A stretch of 64,000 bases of DNA from Chitinophaga sp. (lineage in GTDB: Bacteria; Bacteroidota; Bacteroidia; Chitinophagales; Chitinophagaceae). The notes beneath the pieces are model-generated. The model worked only from the letters and a program-made list of their open reading frames with translations, was not told where the DNA came from and searched no databases. The DNA is taken from assembly GCF_017745275.1 (NCBI RefSeq), contig NZ_JAGHZS010000009.1, forward strand, positions 310,001 to 374,000. Direction: 5' to 3'. A program made the translations under genes and the position numbers. Below are positions 17,115 through 26,618 of this stretch, one piece after another. Position 1 is the stretch's first letter, and each line of letters begins with the position of its first letter.

Positions 17115-17184
17115 AAGATTGATTTTTGCTTTAGTGCGCGACAAATTTAAGGGAATTGTACCAATTCAAAAGGCCCCAATATCC

Positions 17185-18432
17185 CTATTCCAGAATGAGT
17201 TTGCGCAGCTCATTCATGGCATATACAGCCGTCATCTGGGTATTCCGTTCCCGGTCGTACCGCAGCTGAAATTTTACCGCATTCACCTTGTCCTTACTGC
17301 CTGCTGCCACCCACACTGTGCCCACCGGTTTTTCCGGTGTACCACCGTCTGGTCCCATAATCCCCGATACCGCAATGGCATAATCTGTATCCAGCAACTG
17401 TAAGGCGCCCGCTACCATTTCCCGCACCACCGCTTCACTCACCGCTCCTTCTGCCGCCAGTGTGGACTTCTTCACACCCAATACTTCTTCCTTGGTCTGA
17501 TACGCATAGGCCACTACGCTTCCTTTGAAATAAGCTGAACTCCCCGGAACAGCCGTGATCCAACTGGCTATTAATCCGCCGGTACAGCTCTCCGCAGTAG
17601 CTACGGTTTTGTTCCTTTCTTTCAGTAATTGTCCTAATACCTCTCCAATGGTGATATCCTGGTCTGTTACCACAATATCCGACAGCAAGGCTTTCATTTC
17701 ATGAAACAACACGCTCACTTCGGCAGCTACGGAAACCTTGTCTTGCCCGAAGGCGGTCAGACGCAGCTTCAGCAGGCTATAGCTGGGCAGGTAAGCCAGC
17801 TTTACGTGTGGCGGCAATTTCGCTTCAAAATTCACGAGGCGCTCTGCTACAAAAGATTCGCCCATGCCGGAAGTAATCAATGTTTGGTGTATCACGGCAG
17901 GTGTCTGGAAATGCTGCGTCAGTTGCGGCAGCACATAACTTTCCATCATGCCCTGCATTTCATGTGGTACACCGGGCATCGATACATAGATCTTCCCGTT
18001 TTTCTCAAACCACATCCCTGGCGCGGTGCCTCTTTTATTGTCGATTACGGTGCAGGACTCCGGCACCATCGCCTGATCCAGGTTACGTTGCAGGATAGGC
18101 AAGCCCCTGCTTTCGAAAATATGCAATACATTGGCGAGGGCCGCCTCATTTTGCACCAGCCTGGTATTAAAATAAGTGCAAAGCGTGGGCTTGGTAATAT
18201 CATCTGCCGTAGGCCCTAATCCCCCTGTTATCAACACAATGTTAGAAACCGCCGCTTCTTTCTCCAGCGCTTCCAGTATATCTTCCTTTATATCGCCAAT
18301 GGCTACACGGCGATGTACCCAGATCCCCATCGCATTCAACTGCTGTGCAATCCAGGCGGAATTGGTATCTATTGTTTGTCCTATCAGCAACTCATCCCCG
18401 ATAGTAATAATACTGGTTGTGATCTTTTCCAT
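17185..18432 (-). CDS. cinA: CinA family nicotinamide-nucleotide amidohydrolase
   Basis: A two-domain protein of 415 residues. The N-terminal MoCF-like domain begins SIITIGDELLIGQTIDTNS; related domains hydrolyse ADP-ribose. The C-terminal domain has AESCTGGLIA and SGIMGPDGGTPEKPVGTVW, the active Ser/Thr/Lys region of the NMN deamidase that turns nicotinamide mononucleotide into nicotinic acid mononucleotide for NAD salvage. The gene is separated by a 4-base gap from the thioesterase gene upstream, so they are likely cotranscribed. Confidence 0.95.
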   Translation of the reverse strand: MEKITTSIITIGDELLIGQTIDTNSAWIAQQLNAMGIWVHRRVAIGDIKEDILEALEKEAAVSNIVLITGGLGPTADDITKPTLCTYFNTRLVQNEAALANVLHIFESRGLPILQRNLDQAMVPESCTVIDNKRGTAPGMWFEKNGKIYVSMPGVPHEMQGMMESYVLPQLTQHFQTPAVIHQTLITSGMGESFVAERLVNFEAKLPPHVKLAYLPSYSLLKLRLTAFGQDKVSVAAEVSVLFHEMKALLSDIVVTDQDITIGEVLGQLLKERNKTVATAESCTGGLIASWITAVPGSSAYFKGSVVAYAYQTKEEVLGVKKSTLAAEGAVSEAVVREMVAGALQLLDTDYAIAVSGIMGPDGGTPEKPVGTVWVAAGSKDKVNAVKFQLRYDRERNTQMTAVYAMNELRKLILE

Positions 18433-18436
18433 GATG

Positions 18437-18859
18437 CTAAAGGTTATTTTCAGGAAAGAATGGCAACAGCCGCTTCTTTAGCTCTTCCGGTAATCCGGCT
18501 TTCAGCTTCGTTTTCACGTCAATGAATACCAATGTAGTAACTCCCACATTCAGCAATTCATTCTTCTCATTATACAACTCGCTGTGAAACTGTATTTTAG
18601 AGCTCTTCGGCAACTCCCGGAGTGTAGTCTTCACCGTTATAAGATCGTCATAATACGCCGGCCGCAGGTATTTCACATTCAATTCAGCTACCGGCATAAT
18701 CACGCCCTGATCTTCCAGTTCCTTATAGGTAAAACCCAGCTCCCTGATGGCTTCTGCCCTTCCTACTTCATAATACAATCCATAATTACCGTAATAAAGA
18801 TACCCCATCTGGTCTGTTTCACCATAGCGCACCCGGATCGTTGTTGTACTGATAAACAT
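18437..18859 (-). CDS. Acyl-CoA thioesterase (hotdog fold, YbgC-like)
   Basis: 140 residues with a single hotdog domain: RYGETDQMGYLYYGNY holds the active Asp of the 4-hydroxybenzoyl-CoA thioesterase type, followed by the long helix YEVGRAEAIRELG. These enzymes hydrolyse acyl-CoA or acyl-ACP esters; the natural acyl chain is unknown. Its stop is 4 bases before the cinA start. Confidence 0.88.
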   Translation of the reverse strand: MFISTTTIRVRYGETDQMGYLYYGNYGLYYEVGRAEAIRELGFTYKELEDQGVIMPVAELNVKYLRPAYYDDLITVKTTLRELPKSSKIQFHSELYNEKNELLNVGVTTLVFIDVKTKLKAGLPEELKKRLLPFFPENNL

Positions 18860-18900
18860 GGTTCCTTCCTCTTTTATACCTGAAAAATTACTTGAAAACT

Positions 18901-19308
18901 TTATTTACCCAATGCTCCGTCAATGGAAAATTTACCCGGACCAGTGAATAACAGCGTCACAAATGCGGCCAGGAAAAGAATCGGTAATTCTTTTTCCGGG
19001 ATCGACTTGGATGCCTGGATCATAAAAATAATCACACTCATACAAATCACCAATGGAATGGAAGCCAGTCTGGTCAACAGTCCCATGATAATCAACACCG
19101 CACAGAACACCTCTGCAAAAACTGTCATCCCCAAAGAAATTTTATGACCTACCCCTAAAGGATCCGGAAAAGAATTCATTTTGGCAGTAAAATTGATCAG
19201 CTTGGGCCAGCCGTGCATTAATATCATTCCTCCGAATACTACCCGGAGTACCAACATAGAAAAATTAACAGCGCCGTTCGTGTAACCGGTTGAGAACAGT
19301 TTTCTCAT
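18901..19308 (-). CDS. DoxX family membrane protein
   Basis: Four membrane segments in about 135 residues, beginning after MRKLFSTGYTNGAVNFSM. The FGGMILMHGWPKL motif in the first helix pair and ITLGMTVFAEVFCA-like second helix are typical of DoxX/SURF4-like proteins, some of which are linked to quinone or thiol chemistry in the inner membrane. The start is ATG 19308; the longer frame begins with TTG at 19347 and is not supported. Role unknown here. Confidence 0.85.
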   Translation of the reverse strand: MRKLFSTGYTNGAVNFSMLVLRVVFGGMILMHGWPKLINFTAKMNSFPDPLGVGHKISLGMTVFAEVFCAVLIIMGLLTRLASIPLVICMSVIIFMIQASKSIPEKELPILFLAAFVTLLFTGPGKFSIDGALGK

Positions 19309-19445
19309 AGTAGGTAAGGTTTTTGTACTTGAAATTATTTTTCGCAAGATAAATGAATAGACTTTGCCTTGCTACCGGAGTTATCCACATTGTTGGAAAC
19401 GCAATCTGAAAAGAAGAGATATAACTTTTATATTTGCCAACATCG

Positions 19446-19556
19446 GTTCGCAAAGGCGCGAAGGAGCAAAGGAGAATAAGAAAGAGAAGTGAAAAGGGGC
19501 AGAAAAATATCACATCATCTTTGCGCCTTCCCCCGCCTGGCTCCTTTGCGTGAAAA
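19446..19556. repeat. Type C imperfect inverted repeat (GCAAAGG words)
   Basis: In the 302-base gap between the DoxX gene and the TPR gene. The left part reads TTCGCAAAGGCGCGAAGGAG, the right part (19516-19556) contains TTTGCGCCTTC and GGCTCCTTTGCG, which are the same words inverted. Similar GCAAAGG-type repeats are common in intergenic regions of Bacteroidota, from general memory. Nothing else is seen in the gap apart from a short AT-rich stretch before the TPR gene. Confidence 0.65.
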
Positions 19557-19610
19557 TATTTTGCCGGAAGATTCGTTTTAAACGCATATTCAAGAAATAA
19601 CAGCTATAGC

Positions 19611-22600
19611 ATGCACTTCATAAGAAAAGTTTTAGTACCCGGACATCTGTACTTATCGCTCGTGGCTTTCGCCGGCGCAGGTTTGGCAGGAATGCCTGCC
19701 GCACAGGCACAACAAACACGCGTATATACAGATCCGGAAAAAGTATTCAAAGACGCCCAGCAATATTTCCAACAGGAAAAATATGCTGTATCCATGCAGC
19801 TTTTCAAGCAAACAATTGATAACATCGATTATTTCCATGAAACGAACCGCGACCTGGTAAAAACAGATGCGTTCTACTATTATACCATCTGTGCCCTTAA
19901 ACTGCAACAGGACAATGCAGAGAAAGAAGCACTCCGGTTCCTGAAACTGGCCAATAACAACGCCCGCGAAGAACTCGTGAGCTACCAACTGGCCAAATAC
20001 TATTTCCGCCAGAACAAACTCAAAGAGGCTATTCCCCTCTACGAGAAAGCCAACATCGAAAACCTATCCAATGCGGAAATCGCAGAGGCCAAATTCGAAC
20101 TGGCCTATTGCTATTTTAATCTGAAAGACTTTAAAAAAGCACAGCCGCTCTTCTCCTCTATCAAAGAAGTTCCCGGCAAATACAGTATCCCGGCCAATTA
20201 CTACTATGGTTTCATCGCTTACTATAATCACCAGTACGGAGAAGCACTCAACAGCTTCCAGAAAGTAGTCAATGAACCTAAATACAGCAATGTAGTACCT
20301 TACTACATCGCCGAAATTTATTACTTCCAGGGTAAAACCGATCAGCTTATCGCTTATACAGAACCCCTCCTCGATAAAGGCGGCCAGTACTACGAAGCAG
20401 AGCTGAAACAACTTCTCGGTAAAGCATATTTCGAAAAGAAAAACTACCAGAAAGCATTACCCTACCTGCAAGACTTCCAAAACAATGCAGATGAGGTAAG
20501 AAATGAAGATATCTACCAATTATCGTATGCCTACTATCAGACGAATAACCTGAATAAGGCCATCAGCGGCTTCAAACAACTGAGCAGCTCGAAAGACTCA
20601 TTGGGTCAGAATTCTATGTACCTGCTGGGCGACTGCTACCTCCGCACCGGCCAGAAATCAAATGCACGCAACGCCTTTGCTTTTTGTGCCAACAACAGCT
20701 CCAATGCACAACAACAGGAAATTTCCCGCTTCAACTACGGCAAATTATCCTATGAACTGGGCTACCCCGATGCGGCACTCAATGAGCTGACACAATTTGT
20801 AAAAACTTATCCGCAGTCTGCCTATAACAAAGAAGCCCGCGAAATACTGGTGAATCTCTTCATGAACAGCAACAACTACAAAGATGGTTTAGCTACCATT
20901 GAAATGATTCCCGATAAAAACCCGACCGTACTAAAAGCTTACCAGAAAGTAGCCTACGGACGCGCCACCCAGCTGATCAACGACCAGCAACTGGCAGAAG
21001 CCGACCGCCTGCTGGATATTGCCATCAGCAATCCATACGATCCGCAAATCAAACAACTGGCGCATTTCTGGAAAGCAGAAATTGCCCTCCGTCAAAATAA
21101 AACAGACCAGGCTATCACTAACCTGAACGCCTATCTGAATACTACCGCCCCCGTTTCCGGTGAAGCCAATGCCCAAACCGCCAGCTATAACCTCGGTTAC
21201 AGCCTCCTGAAACAAAACAAATACGCGGAAGCACTACCACATTTCGAAACAGCACAGAAAACCAGCGGCCCGAATGCACAACGTATTGCTACCGATGCCG
21301 CACTCCGTAGTGGCGACTGCTACTACATGCTGCGCCAATTCCCTAAAGCACTGGCACTGTATGATCGTATCATCAGCAACAACGAACCCGGCGCCGATTA
21401 CGCAACTTATCAGAAAGCCGTTATCCTGGGCCTGCAGGGAAAACAAAGCGAGAAATTAAACCTGCTGAAACAACTGGGTAACAAGTTCCCCAGCTCCGGG
21501 TTTAATAACGAAACAGATATGGAAATAGCCAATACCTATCTCTCGGAAGAAAAATATACAGAAGCCATTCCTTTCCTGGAGAATGTATTGCAAAAACAAC
21601 CCAACGGCGCCAACGCCCCAAGAGCATTGCTGAAACTGGGCCTGAGTTATTTTAATAAAGACAACGACAGCAAAGCATTGGCTTATTACCGCCAGGTAGT
21701 GGAAAAGTTCCCCGGTTCACCGGAAGCAAATGAAGCCCTGCAAAGTATGAAATCGATCTACGTCAGCCAGGGTAAAACCGACGACTACCTCGCTTTCCTG
21801 AAAGCCAGCGGCAGAACCGTTACTGCTACCGCGGAAGATTCTCTCACCTATGCAGCAGCAGAATCACGCTTCAGCAACAACGATTGCACTGGTGCTACCA
21901 CAGGGTTCAATAACTACATCCAGAAATATCCAAACGGGCAGTTTATCTTACCCGCTTACTTCTATAAAGCAGAATGCGCCTATAACAACAAAGACTATAC
22001 GGCCGCGCTGCCGGCGTACGAATTTGTATTGTCGCGCAACAATAGCCTGTATGCAGAAAGATCTGCCCTGCAGGCTGCCAATATCAACTTCTACCAGGTA
22101 AAAAATTATGAGAAGTCGAGGACCTATTACCTGCAACTGCAGGACCTCGCCACCAGCAAAGAAAACAGCCTTTCTGCCACCCGTGGATTACTCCGCAGCA
22201 ACTATCAGCTGAAACACTGGGATGAAGTATCCAACTACGCAGAGATGCTGCTGGCCGCTGCCAACATCAGCACAGACGATCAGATCATTGCACACTTCTA
22301 TCGCGGTAAAGCACTGCAACAGGCGAAAGATTATGCTGCCGCACTGACGGAATTTAAAACCGTTGCCAACATGACGAAATCTGAAACAGGTGCAGAAGCC
22401 CGCTATAATATAGCCGACTGCTACCTGCAACAGAATGAACTGGATGCTGCGGAAAAAGCCGGCTTCGATGTGATTAAAAATACCCCATCCTACGAATACT
22501 GGGTGGCTAAATCATATATCCTGCTGGGAGATGTATATGCCCGTCAACAGGACTATTTCAATGCAAAAGCTACTTACCAGAGTATTGTTTCCAACAGCAC

Positions 22601-22688
22601 CATTCCTGAACTGAAACAGGAAGCGAAAGAGAAACTGGCAAAAGCAGAAGCAGAAGAAAAAGCAGCCGGTAAAAAACCAAAGAAATAA
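19611..22688 (+). CDS. Large TPR-repeat protein, exported (1025 aa)
   Basis: The signal peptide (about residues 1-34, ending PAAQAQQ) directs export. The rest is nearly all tetratricopeptide repeats, with recurrent A/G and Y/F positions in 34-residue steps such as FKDAQQYFQQEKYAVSM and ALPHFETAQ, and a Lys/Glu-rich C-terminal tail (KAEAEEKAAGKKPKK). TPR proteins are scaffolds for complexes; the tail could face the peptidoglycan. It is followed 46 bases on by an outer membrane barrel gene on the same strand, so they probably act together. No catalytic motif is visible. Confidence 0.9.
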   Translation: MHFIRKVLVPGHLYLSLVAFAGAGLAGMPAAQAQQTRVYTDPEKVFKDAQQYFQQEKYAVSMQLFKQTIDNIDYFHETNRDLVKTDAFYYYTICALKLQQDNAEKEALRFLKLANNNAREELVSYQLAKYYFRQNKLKEAIPLYEKANIENLSNAEIAEAKFELAYCYFNLKDFKKAQPLFSSIKEVPGKYSIPANYYYGFIAYYNHQYGEALNSFQKVVNEPKYSNVVPYYIAEIYYFQGKTDQLIAYTEPLLDKGGQYYEAELKQLLGKAYFEKKNYQKALPYLQDFQNNADEVRNEDIYQLSYAYYQTNNLNKAISGFKQLSSSKDSLGQNSMYLLGDCYLRTGQKSNARNAFAFCANNSSNAQQQEISRFNYGKLSYELGYPDAALNELTQFVKTYPQSAYNKEAREILVNLFMNSNNYKDGLATIEMIPDKNPTVLKAYQKVAYGRATQLINDQQLAEADRLLDIAISNPYDPQIKQLAHFWKAEIALRQNKTDQAITNLNAYLNTTAPVSGEANAQTASYNLGYSLLKQNKYAEALPHFETAQKTSGPNAQRIATDAALRSGDCYYMLRQFPKALALYDRIISNNEPGADYATYQKAVILGLQGKQSEKLNLLKQLGNKFPSSGFNNETDMEIANTYLSEEKYTEAIPFLENVLQKQPNGANAPRALLKLGLSYFNKDNDSKALAYYRQVVEKFPGSPEANEALQSMKSIYVSQGKTDDYLAFLKASGRTVTATAEDSLTYAAAESRFSNNDCTGATTGFNNYIQKYPNGQFILPAYFYKAECAYNNKDYTAALPAYEFVLSRNNSLYAERSALQAANINFYQVKNYEKSRTYYLQLQDLATSKENSLSATRGLLRSNYQLKHWDEVSNYAEMLLAAANISTDDQIIAHFYRGKALQQAKDYAAALTEFKTVANMTKSETGAEARYNIADCYLQQNELDAAEKAGFDVIKNTPSYEYWVAKSYILLGDVYARQQDYFNAKATYQSIVSNSTIPELKQEAKEKLAKAEAEEKAAGKKPKK

Positions 22689-22734
22689 CATTCGTTCCGG
22701 ATGTTGGAATTTTGACATTTAAGCGCAACACAGC

Positions 22735-24384
22735 ATGAACATTCAAGCAATATATAACAAACGTACTTTCATCACCACCGCACTGGGCGTAGCCGGATTG
22801 CTGTCTTCACAAAAGACGTTCGCACAGGAACCGCTGAAACAGGAAACGATCGATATCATTTCCACTAATCAGCCTAAACTGCGGGATGCCTATAAACTCA
22901 ATCTCACCGCTACCTTACCTGGAATTGATACCAGCAGACCATCGCTGAAATACCAGATTCCGGCACTCAACCTGAATTTCATGTACCAGGCCACGCCGCT
23001 GAAACCACTGGCACTGGGAAAGGATTCGCTTTCTTACCTGCAAAACAATTTCCTGAAACTGGGCTATGGTAACCTGAAAACACCTTATGTACAGGCAGGC
23101 TTCGGTAGTGGCAGAAAAGACGTGTATAACTACGGGTTATATGTGAACTACACCGGCTCCCAGGGCAAAGAAATCTCCGATCAGATCTACAGCAACCTGA
23201 ATGTACTGGCCTCCGGTACTTACCTGTTGCCTAAACTCCGCTTCGATGCCAGCATCGGATACGACCGGAACACCGTGCATTACTACGGCTATGGTCATGA
23301 TACCGCCAGCTATAAAAAAGATGATACCCGCCAAACCTTTAACCAGCTTACTGCTACGGTAGGAATGCAAAACCGGCCGCAAAACGACTGGGCATTTACC
23401 TTCCAGCCACAGGTGAAATTTATTCTCTTCAATGATGCCTTTAAACGCACAGAGAATACCTTCCTGTTGAAAGTACCGGTACGTAAACAGGTGTTTGAAG
23501 ATATCTACATTGGCGTGGAAGGCGTTTTTGATTTATCTACCTACAAACAGGATAACAACCGCGCCATCAACAATAATATCGCAGCCATCCATCCTGCAGT
23601 GGATATCATTAAGCCAGGTTTTGTGTTGCATGCAGGGGTTAATCCTACGTGGACCGACAGTAAATTCTACCTGCTGCCAGACATCGTGAATGAGTCGCAC
23701 CTGGTACGCAAAAAACTGATCCTGAGCAGTGGATGGATTTCCTATTTTGAAAAGAATTCCTATCGTAACCTGGCTAACAAAAATCCGTTCCTGGCGGGCT
23801 TACCCGGCGATTTGCTGAATACCCGTGTAGAAGAAAAATATACCGGTATCAAAGGTACATTGGGCAGTCACTTCAACTATAACACCAAATTCGCTTCCGT
23901 TACCTGGTACAATATGCCGCTGTTTGTAAATGATAGCGCAGATACCAAAATGTTTACTACCCGTAACGAAACCATGCTCCGTGCTTTCCAGCTGCACGCA
24001 GAAGTGGGATATATTGAAGAAGAAAAATTCCAGGCACGTGTTACCTTCGACTGGTACAACTATAACAAACAGGAAAAAGAAGTACAACCCTGGCACCTGC
24101 CTCCTTTCCAGGGCGATTTATTTGTGCAATATACCATTGCTAAAAAATTGCGCCTGAATGCGGATCTCTTTGCCCTGAGTGGTAGTTACTACCTGCTCCC
24201 CAACAAAGATTTCAACAAAACCAAAGGTGCATGGGACCTGAATGCGGGCGCATCCTATGATATTACAAAAAACTTTGGCCTCTGGGTAAACGCCAATAAT
24301 ATTTTCAACTCTCACTACCAACGCTACTACCTGTATCCAACTTATGGATTCAATGTAGTAGGTGGAGTACTGATCAAGTTCTAA
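22735..24384 (+). CDS. Outer membrane beta-barrel protein, TonB-receptor-like C-terminus
   Basis: 549 residues with a signal peptide (start MNIQAIYNKRTF, cleavage near FAQEP). From residue 100 on, short amphipathic strands alternate with polar turns, ending with a C-terminal strand ending in GGVLIKF, whose final Phe is typical of barrel insertion. The DLNAGASYDITKNFGLWVNANNIFN-type ending (here near residue 500) is the common last barrel part of Bacteroidota TonB-dependent receptors, but no plug domain is present. So it is a barrel without the usual receptor plug. It is downstream of the TPR gene and likely its partner. Confidence 0.8.
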   Translation: MNIQAIYNKRTFITTALGVAGLLSSQKTFAQEPLKQETIDIISTNQPKLRDAYKLNLTATLPGIDTSRPSLKYQIPALNLNFMYQATPLKPLALGKDSLSYLQNNFLKLGYGNLKTPYVQAGFGSGRKDVYNYGLYVNYTGSQGKEISDQIYSNLNVLASGTYLLPKLRFDASIGYDRNTVHYYGYGHDTASYKKDDTRQTFNQLTATVGMQNRPQNDWAFTFQPQVKFILFNDAFKRTENTFLLKVPVRKQVFEDIYIGVEGVFDLSTYKQDNNRAINNNIAAIHPAVDIIKPGFVLHAGVNPTWTDSKFYLLPDIVNESHLVRKKLILSSGWISYFEKNSYRNLANKNPFLAGLPGDLLNTRVEEKYTGIKGTLGSHFNYNTKFASVTWYNMPLFVNDSADTKMFTTRNETMLRAFQLHAEVGYIEEEKFQARVTFDWYNYNKQEKEVQPWHLPPFQGDLFVQYTIAKKLRLNADLFALSGSYYLLPNKDFNKTKGAWDLNAGASYDITKNFGLWVNANNIFNSHYQRYYLYPTYGFNVVGGVLIKF

Positions 24385-24407
24385 ATGGGCTGCAACCCAT
24401 TTACATC

Positions 24408-24515
24408 AGCTTTTAGCCATTAGCTTTCAGCTTTTAGCAAAATGCAGCGGAGAACATGTGATATGTTTATCTTCGCTGCATTTTGCTAAAAGCTGAAAGC
24501 TAATGGCTAAAAGCT
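24408..24515. repeat. Type B heptamer hairpin, 46-bp stem
   Basis: Arms 24408-24453 and 24470-24515 are complementary over 46 bases with one G-T pair. Units: AGCTTTT, AGCCATT, AGCTTTC, AGCTTTT, AGCAAAA, then TGCAGCGGAGA. The AGCTTTC unit is matched by GAAAGCT in the other arm. The loop (ACATGTGATATGTTTA) resembles that at 1763-1860. Confidence 0.92.
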
Positions 24516-24583
24516 CTCAAAAAATCTTAACTTCCCTTTTGGCAAAACAGCAGAAAGCACGAGAATACACCATATCCTGCGTC

Positions 24584-24620
24584 CTCCGCTGCATTTACTA
24601 AAAGCAAACAGCTAAAAGCC
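24584..24620. repeat. Solo, degenerate type B arm
   Basis: CTCCGCTGCATTTACTAAAA followed by GCAAACAGCTAAAAGCC is the right-arm form of a type B element, without a matching left arm except for a short AGCAGAAAGC upstream. It ends one base before the ATG of the next gene, so it forms the ribosome entry region of that gene. Confidence 0.7.
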
Positions 24621-24621
24621 A

Positions 24622-25560
24622 ATGATGTTACAACTATATATCCAGGAAGTGCTGTTTAAACAGCGGGTTTGTGTGGTACCACAGCTGGGAACTTTTTCTG
24701 TACAACATTTTCCGGCACATTATAATTCACAAACACAAACGTTGACACCTCCCCGTGAGCAGGTGATGTTTACCCAGCAATGGCAGGATGATGGCTCTTG
24801 TGTAGAGTGGATTGCCCTCAAAGAAAACCTGGTACCGGCAGTAGCACAACGTAAATTTGAAAAATACCTGGAAGAACTGAAAGAAGGCCTCAAATCCGGT
24901 ACTCCATTGGTGCTCCCTGGTATTGGCCAGTTGCAGGGCGACTTTGCCGGCAACATTCATTTCCATGCAGAAGAGCTGCCAGTGGAAAAAGCAAGTTTAG
25001 ATATTACTCCTATTCATCGTCCTGAAAATAAAACAGACAATAAACCCGGCGCCTATACGCCGCCCCCCACGCCTGTTCCGGCCATAGAGCCGATTATGAC
25101 CGAGGAAGTGGAAGATACACTGGAAGCCGTTACAGAAGAAAGTGGATTTAAATGGTGGTGGGCCGCTATTCCTATTGCCGCTGTTATAATAGGTGTGGGC
25201 ATTTGGTTGTATCTCTCTAACACACCAGGTAGCGGTGAGGCAGCACCTGTGGTGAATACAGATTCTATTGCAAAGCAACATGTGGCTGACTCCCTGAAAC
25301 AGGTTGCCATTGCGGACTCCATAGCAGCCGCTAATACGATACAAACTTATTATGCGGTGATTAACCCACATAAAGACAGCAGCGAAGCAGTAAAGGAACA
25401 GAAGAAACAGGCTAAATGGGGAAGAACGCTGGTGATCTATAAAAGAGACAGCTTATTCAGGACTGCAGTAGAACTGCACGTGTTACCAGCGGATACAACA
25501 CCTCATCTGGATACTATCAGGCGCGAGTTTAAAAGATCAGACATCTACCTGGAACATTAA
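24622..25560 (+). CDS. HU-CCDC81-like domain protein with one membrane segment
   Basis: The first 125 residues resemble the bacterial HU-CCDC81 domain pair: LYIQEVLFKQRVCVVPQLGTF at the start and KEGLKSGTPLVLPGIGQL in the second part, with the beta-arm-like turns of the HU fold. A Pro-rich linker (143-160) leads to a single membrane helix at about 179-198 (WWWAAIPIAAVIIG), then a periplasmic, Ala/Asp-rich helical region and a charged end. The N-terminus would be cytosolic. Proteins of this type in Bacteroidota are proposed to link the nucleoid or a cytosolic partner to the envelope; this is not proven. Two ATGs are in tandem (24622, 24625). Confidence 0.75.
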   Translation: MMLQLYIQEVLFKQRVCVVPQLGTFSVQHFPAHYNSQTQTLTPPREQVMFTQQWQDDGSCVEWIALKENLVPAVAQRKFEKYLEELKEGLKSGTPLVLPGIGQLQGDFAGNIHFHAEELPVEKASLDITPIHRPENKTDNKPGAYTPPPTPVPAIEPIMTEEVEDTLEAVTEESGFKWWWAAIPIAAVIIGVGIWLYLSNTPGSGEAAPVVNTDSIAKQHVADSLKQVAIADSIAAANTIQTYYAVINPHKDSSEAVKEQKKQAKWGRTLVIYKRDSLFRTAVELHVLPADTTPHLDTIRREFKRSDIYLEH

Positions 25561-25562
25561 TA

Positions 25563-26462
25563 TCAAACTTTAATTTCACCCGCTACAATCTCCAGCCCCT
25601 CTGCAAAAGTATGGGGCTGGTAGCCCAGTTCTTTTGCGGCCTTATCGATTACCAAACCTGTTTTTGCAGGACGTGCAGCCGGTTGCGCCAGTGTTTTGGA
25701 GCTAATCTTTTCCACCAGTGAAGTATCCAATTGGAAGAATTCTGCCGTTTTAATGGCCATATCATATGGTGTCAGGACTTCGTTACCGGAGATATTAAAG
25801 AAACCACTGGCTTTTTTATCTGCAATCAGCAAACAACCTTTCGCCAGATCATGACATAATGTAGGAGTACGCCACTGGTCATCTACAACTTTTACTTTCT
25901 TTCCCTGTTGTAAATTATTTTTCACCCAGGTAATCATGTTATTGCGATGTGGATCTGCCACCACCCCATATACCAGCACGGTGCGTACAATAGCCCATTG
26001 CAATTTACTGTTGGCTACCAGGCGCTCTGCCGCTACTTTACTGGTACCATAGTAATTGATAGGGTTTACGGCAGCGTCTTCGCCATAAGGTCCCTGTAAT
26101 CCGTCAAATACAAAATCAGTAGAGAGAAAAATGAAGAAGGCATTCACACTTTCTGCCGCATGTACCAGGTAACGTGTAGCCCCTACGTTAGTATCCCAGC
26201 AGGCATCTTTATTTTTTTCACAATCATCTACCTGCGACATAGCGCCACCGTGAATGATCACGTCCGGCTTATGCTTTTCTACGAGCTGCTTTACACTGGC
26301 GGCCTCCCGGAGGTTCACCGCCTCATAAGTGTAATTATCCCGCAGGGGAAAACGATTAGGGCCTCTGCCTGTAGCTATTACATCATACTTTCCATCTTGC
26401 AGAAAAAGCGGGATCAAATGCTGACCCAATAATCCGTTACTACCTGTTATAAGTACCTTCAT
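25563..26462 (-). CDS. SDR family reductase, RmlD-like (dTDP-4-dehydrorhamnose reductase type)
   Basis: 299 residues of an extended short-chain dehydrogenase: the NAD(P) site ITGSNGLLGQHLIP at the N-terminus, FLSTDFVFDGLQGPYGED (active Ser/Thr region) and YYGTSKVAAERL with the catalytic Tyr and Lys. The FVFDG and FHGGAMSQVDDCEKN-like parts match RmlD-type sugar-nucleotide reductases, but no rml genes are near, so the substrate is open. The stop is two bases from the convergent HU-CCDC81 gene's stop. Confidence 0.85.
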   Translation of the reverse strand: MKVLITGSNGLLGQHLIPLFLQDGKYDVIATGRGPNRFPLRDNYTYEAVNLREAASVKQLVEKHKPDVIIHGGAMSQVDDCEKNKDACWDTNVGATRYLVHAAESVNAFFIFLSTDFVFDGLQGPYGEDAAVNPINYYGTSKVAAERLVANSKLQWAIVRTVLVYGVVADPHRNNMITWVKNNLQQGKKVKVVDDQWRTPTLCHDLAKGCLLIADKKASGFFNISGNEVLTPYDMAIKTAEFFQLDTSLVEKISSKTLAQPAARPAKTGLVIDKAAKELGYQPHTFAEGLEIVAGEIKV

Positions 26463-26500
26463 ATTTATTTGTTAGCCTATTTTTAAAGATAAGGAAAAAA

Positions 26501-26618
26501 GCAGAAAGCATAAAGCACAAAGCAAAAAGCCATTGCAGCAAATGAACCAAAGCGAATAGGATATCCGCGGTAATCACTCGCTACAATGGCTTTTTGCTTT
26601 GTGCTTTATGCCTTCTGT
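26501..26618. repeat. Type A heptamer hairpin (38-bp stem, three mismatches)
   Basis: Arms 26501-26538 and 26581-26618. Units (A)GCAGAA, AGCATAA, AGCACAA, AGCAAAA, AGCCATT. The loop again carries GGATATCCGCGGTAATCACTCG, related to the type A loops. The right arm runs to the stop codon of the S9A peptidase gene. Confidence 0.88.

Noticed and set aside
17115-17144. Extended E2 start (TTG)
   Set aside because: It adds ten residues not part of the lipoyl domain; ATG 17114 gives the usual start.
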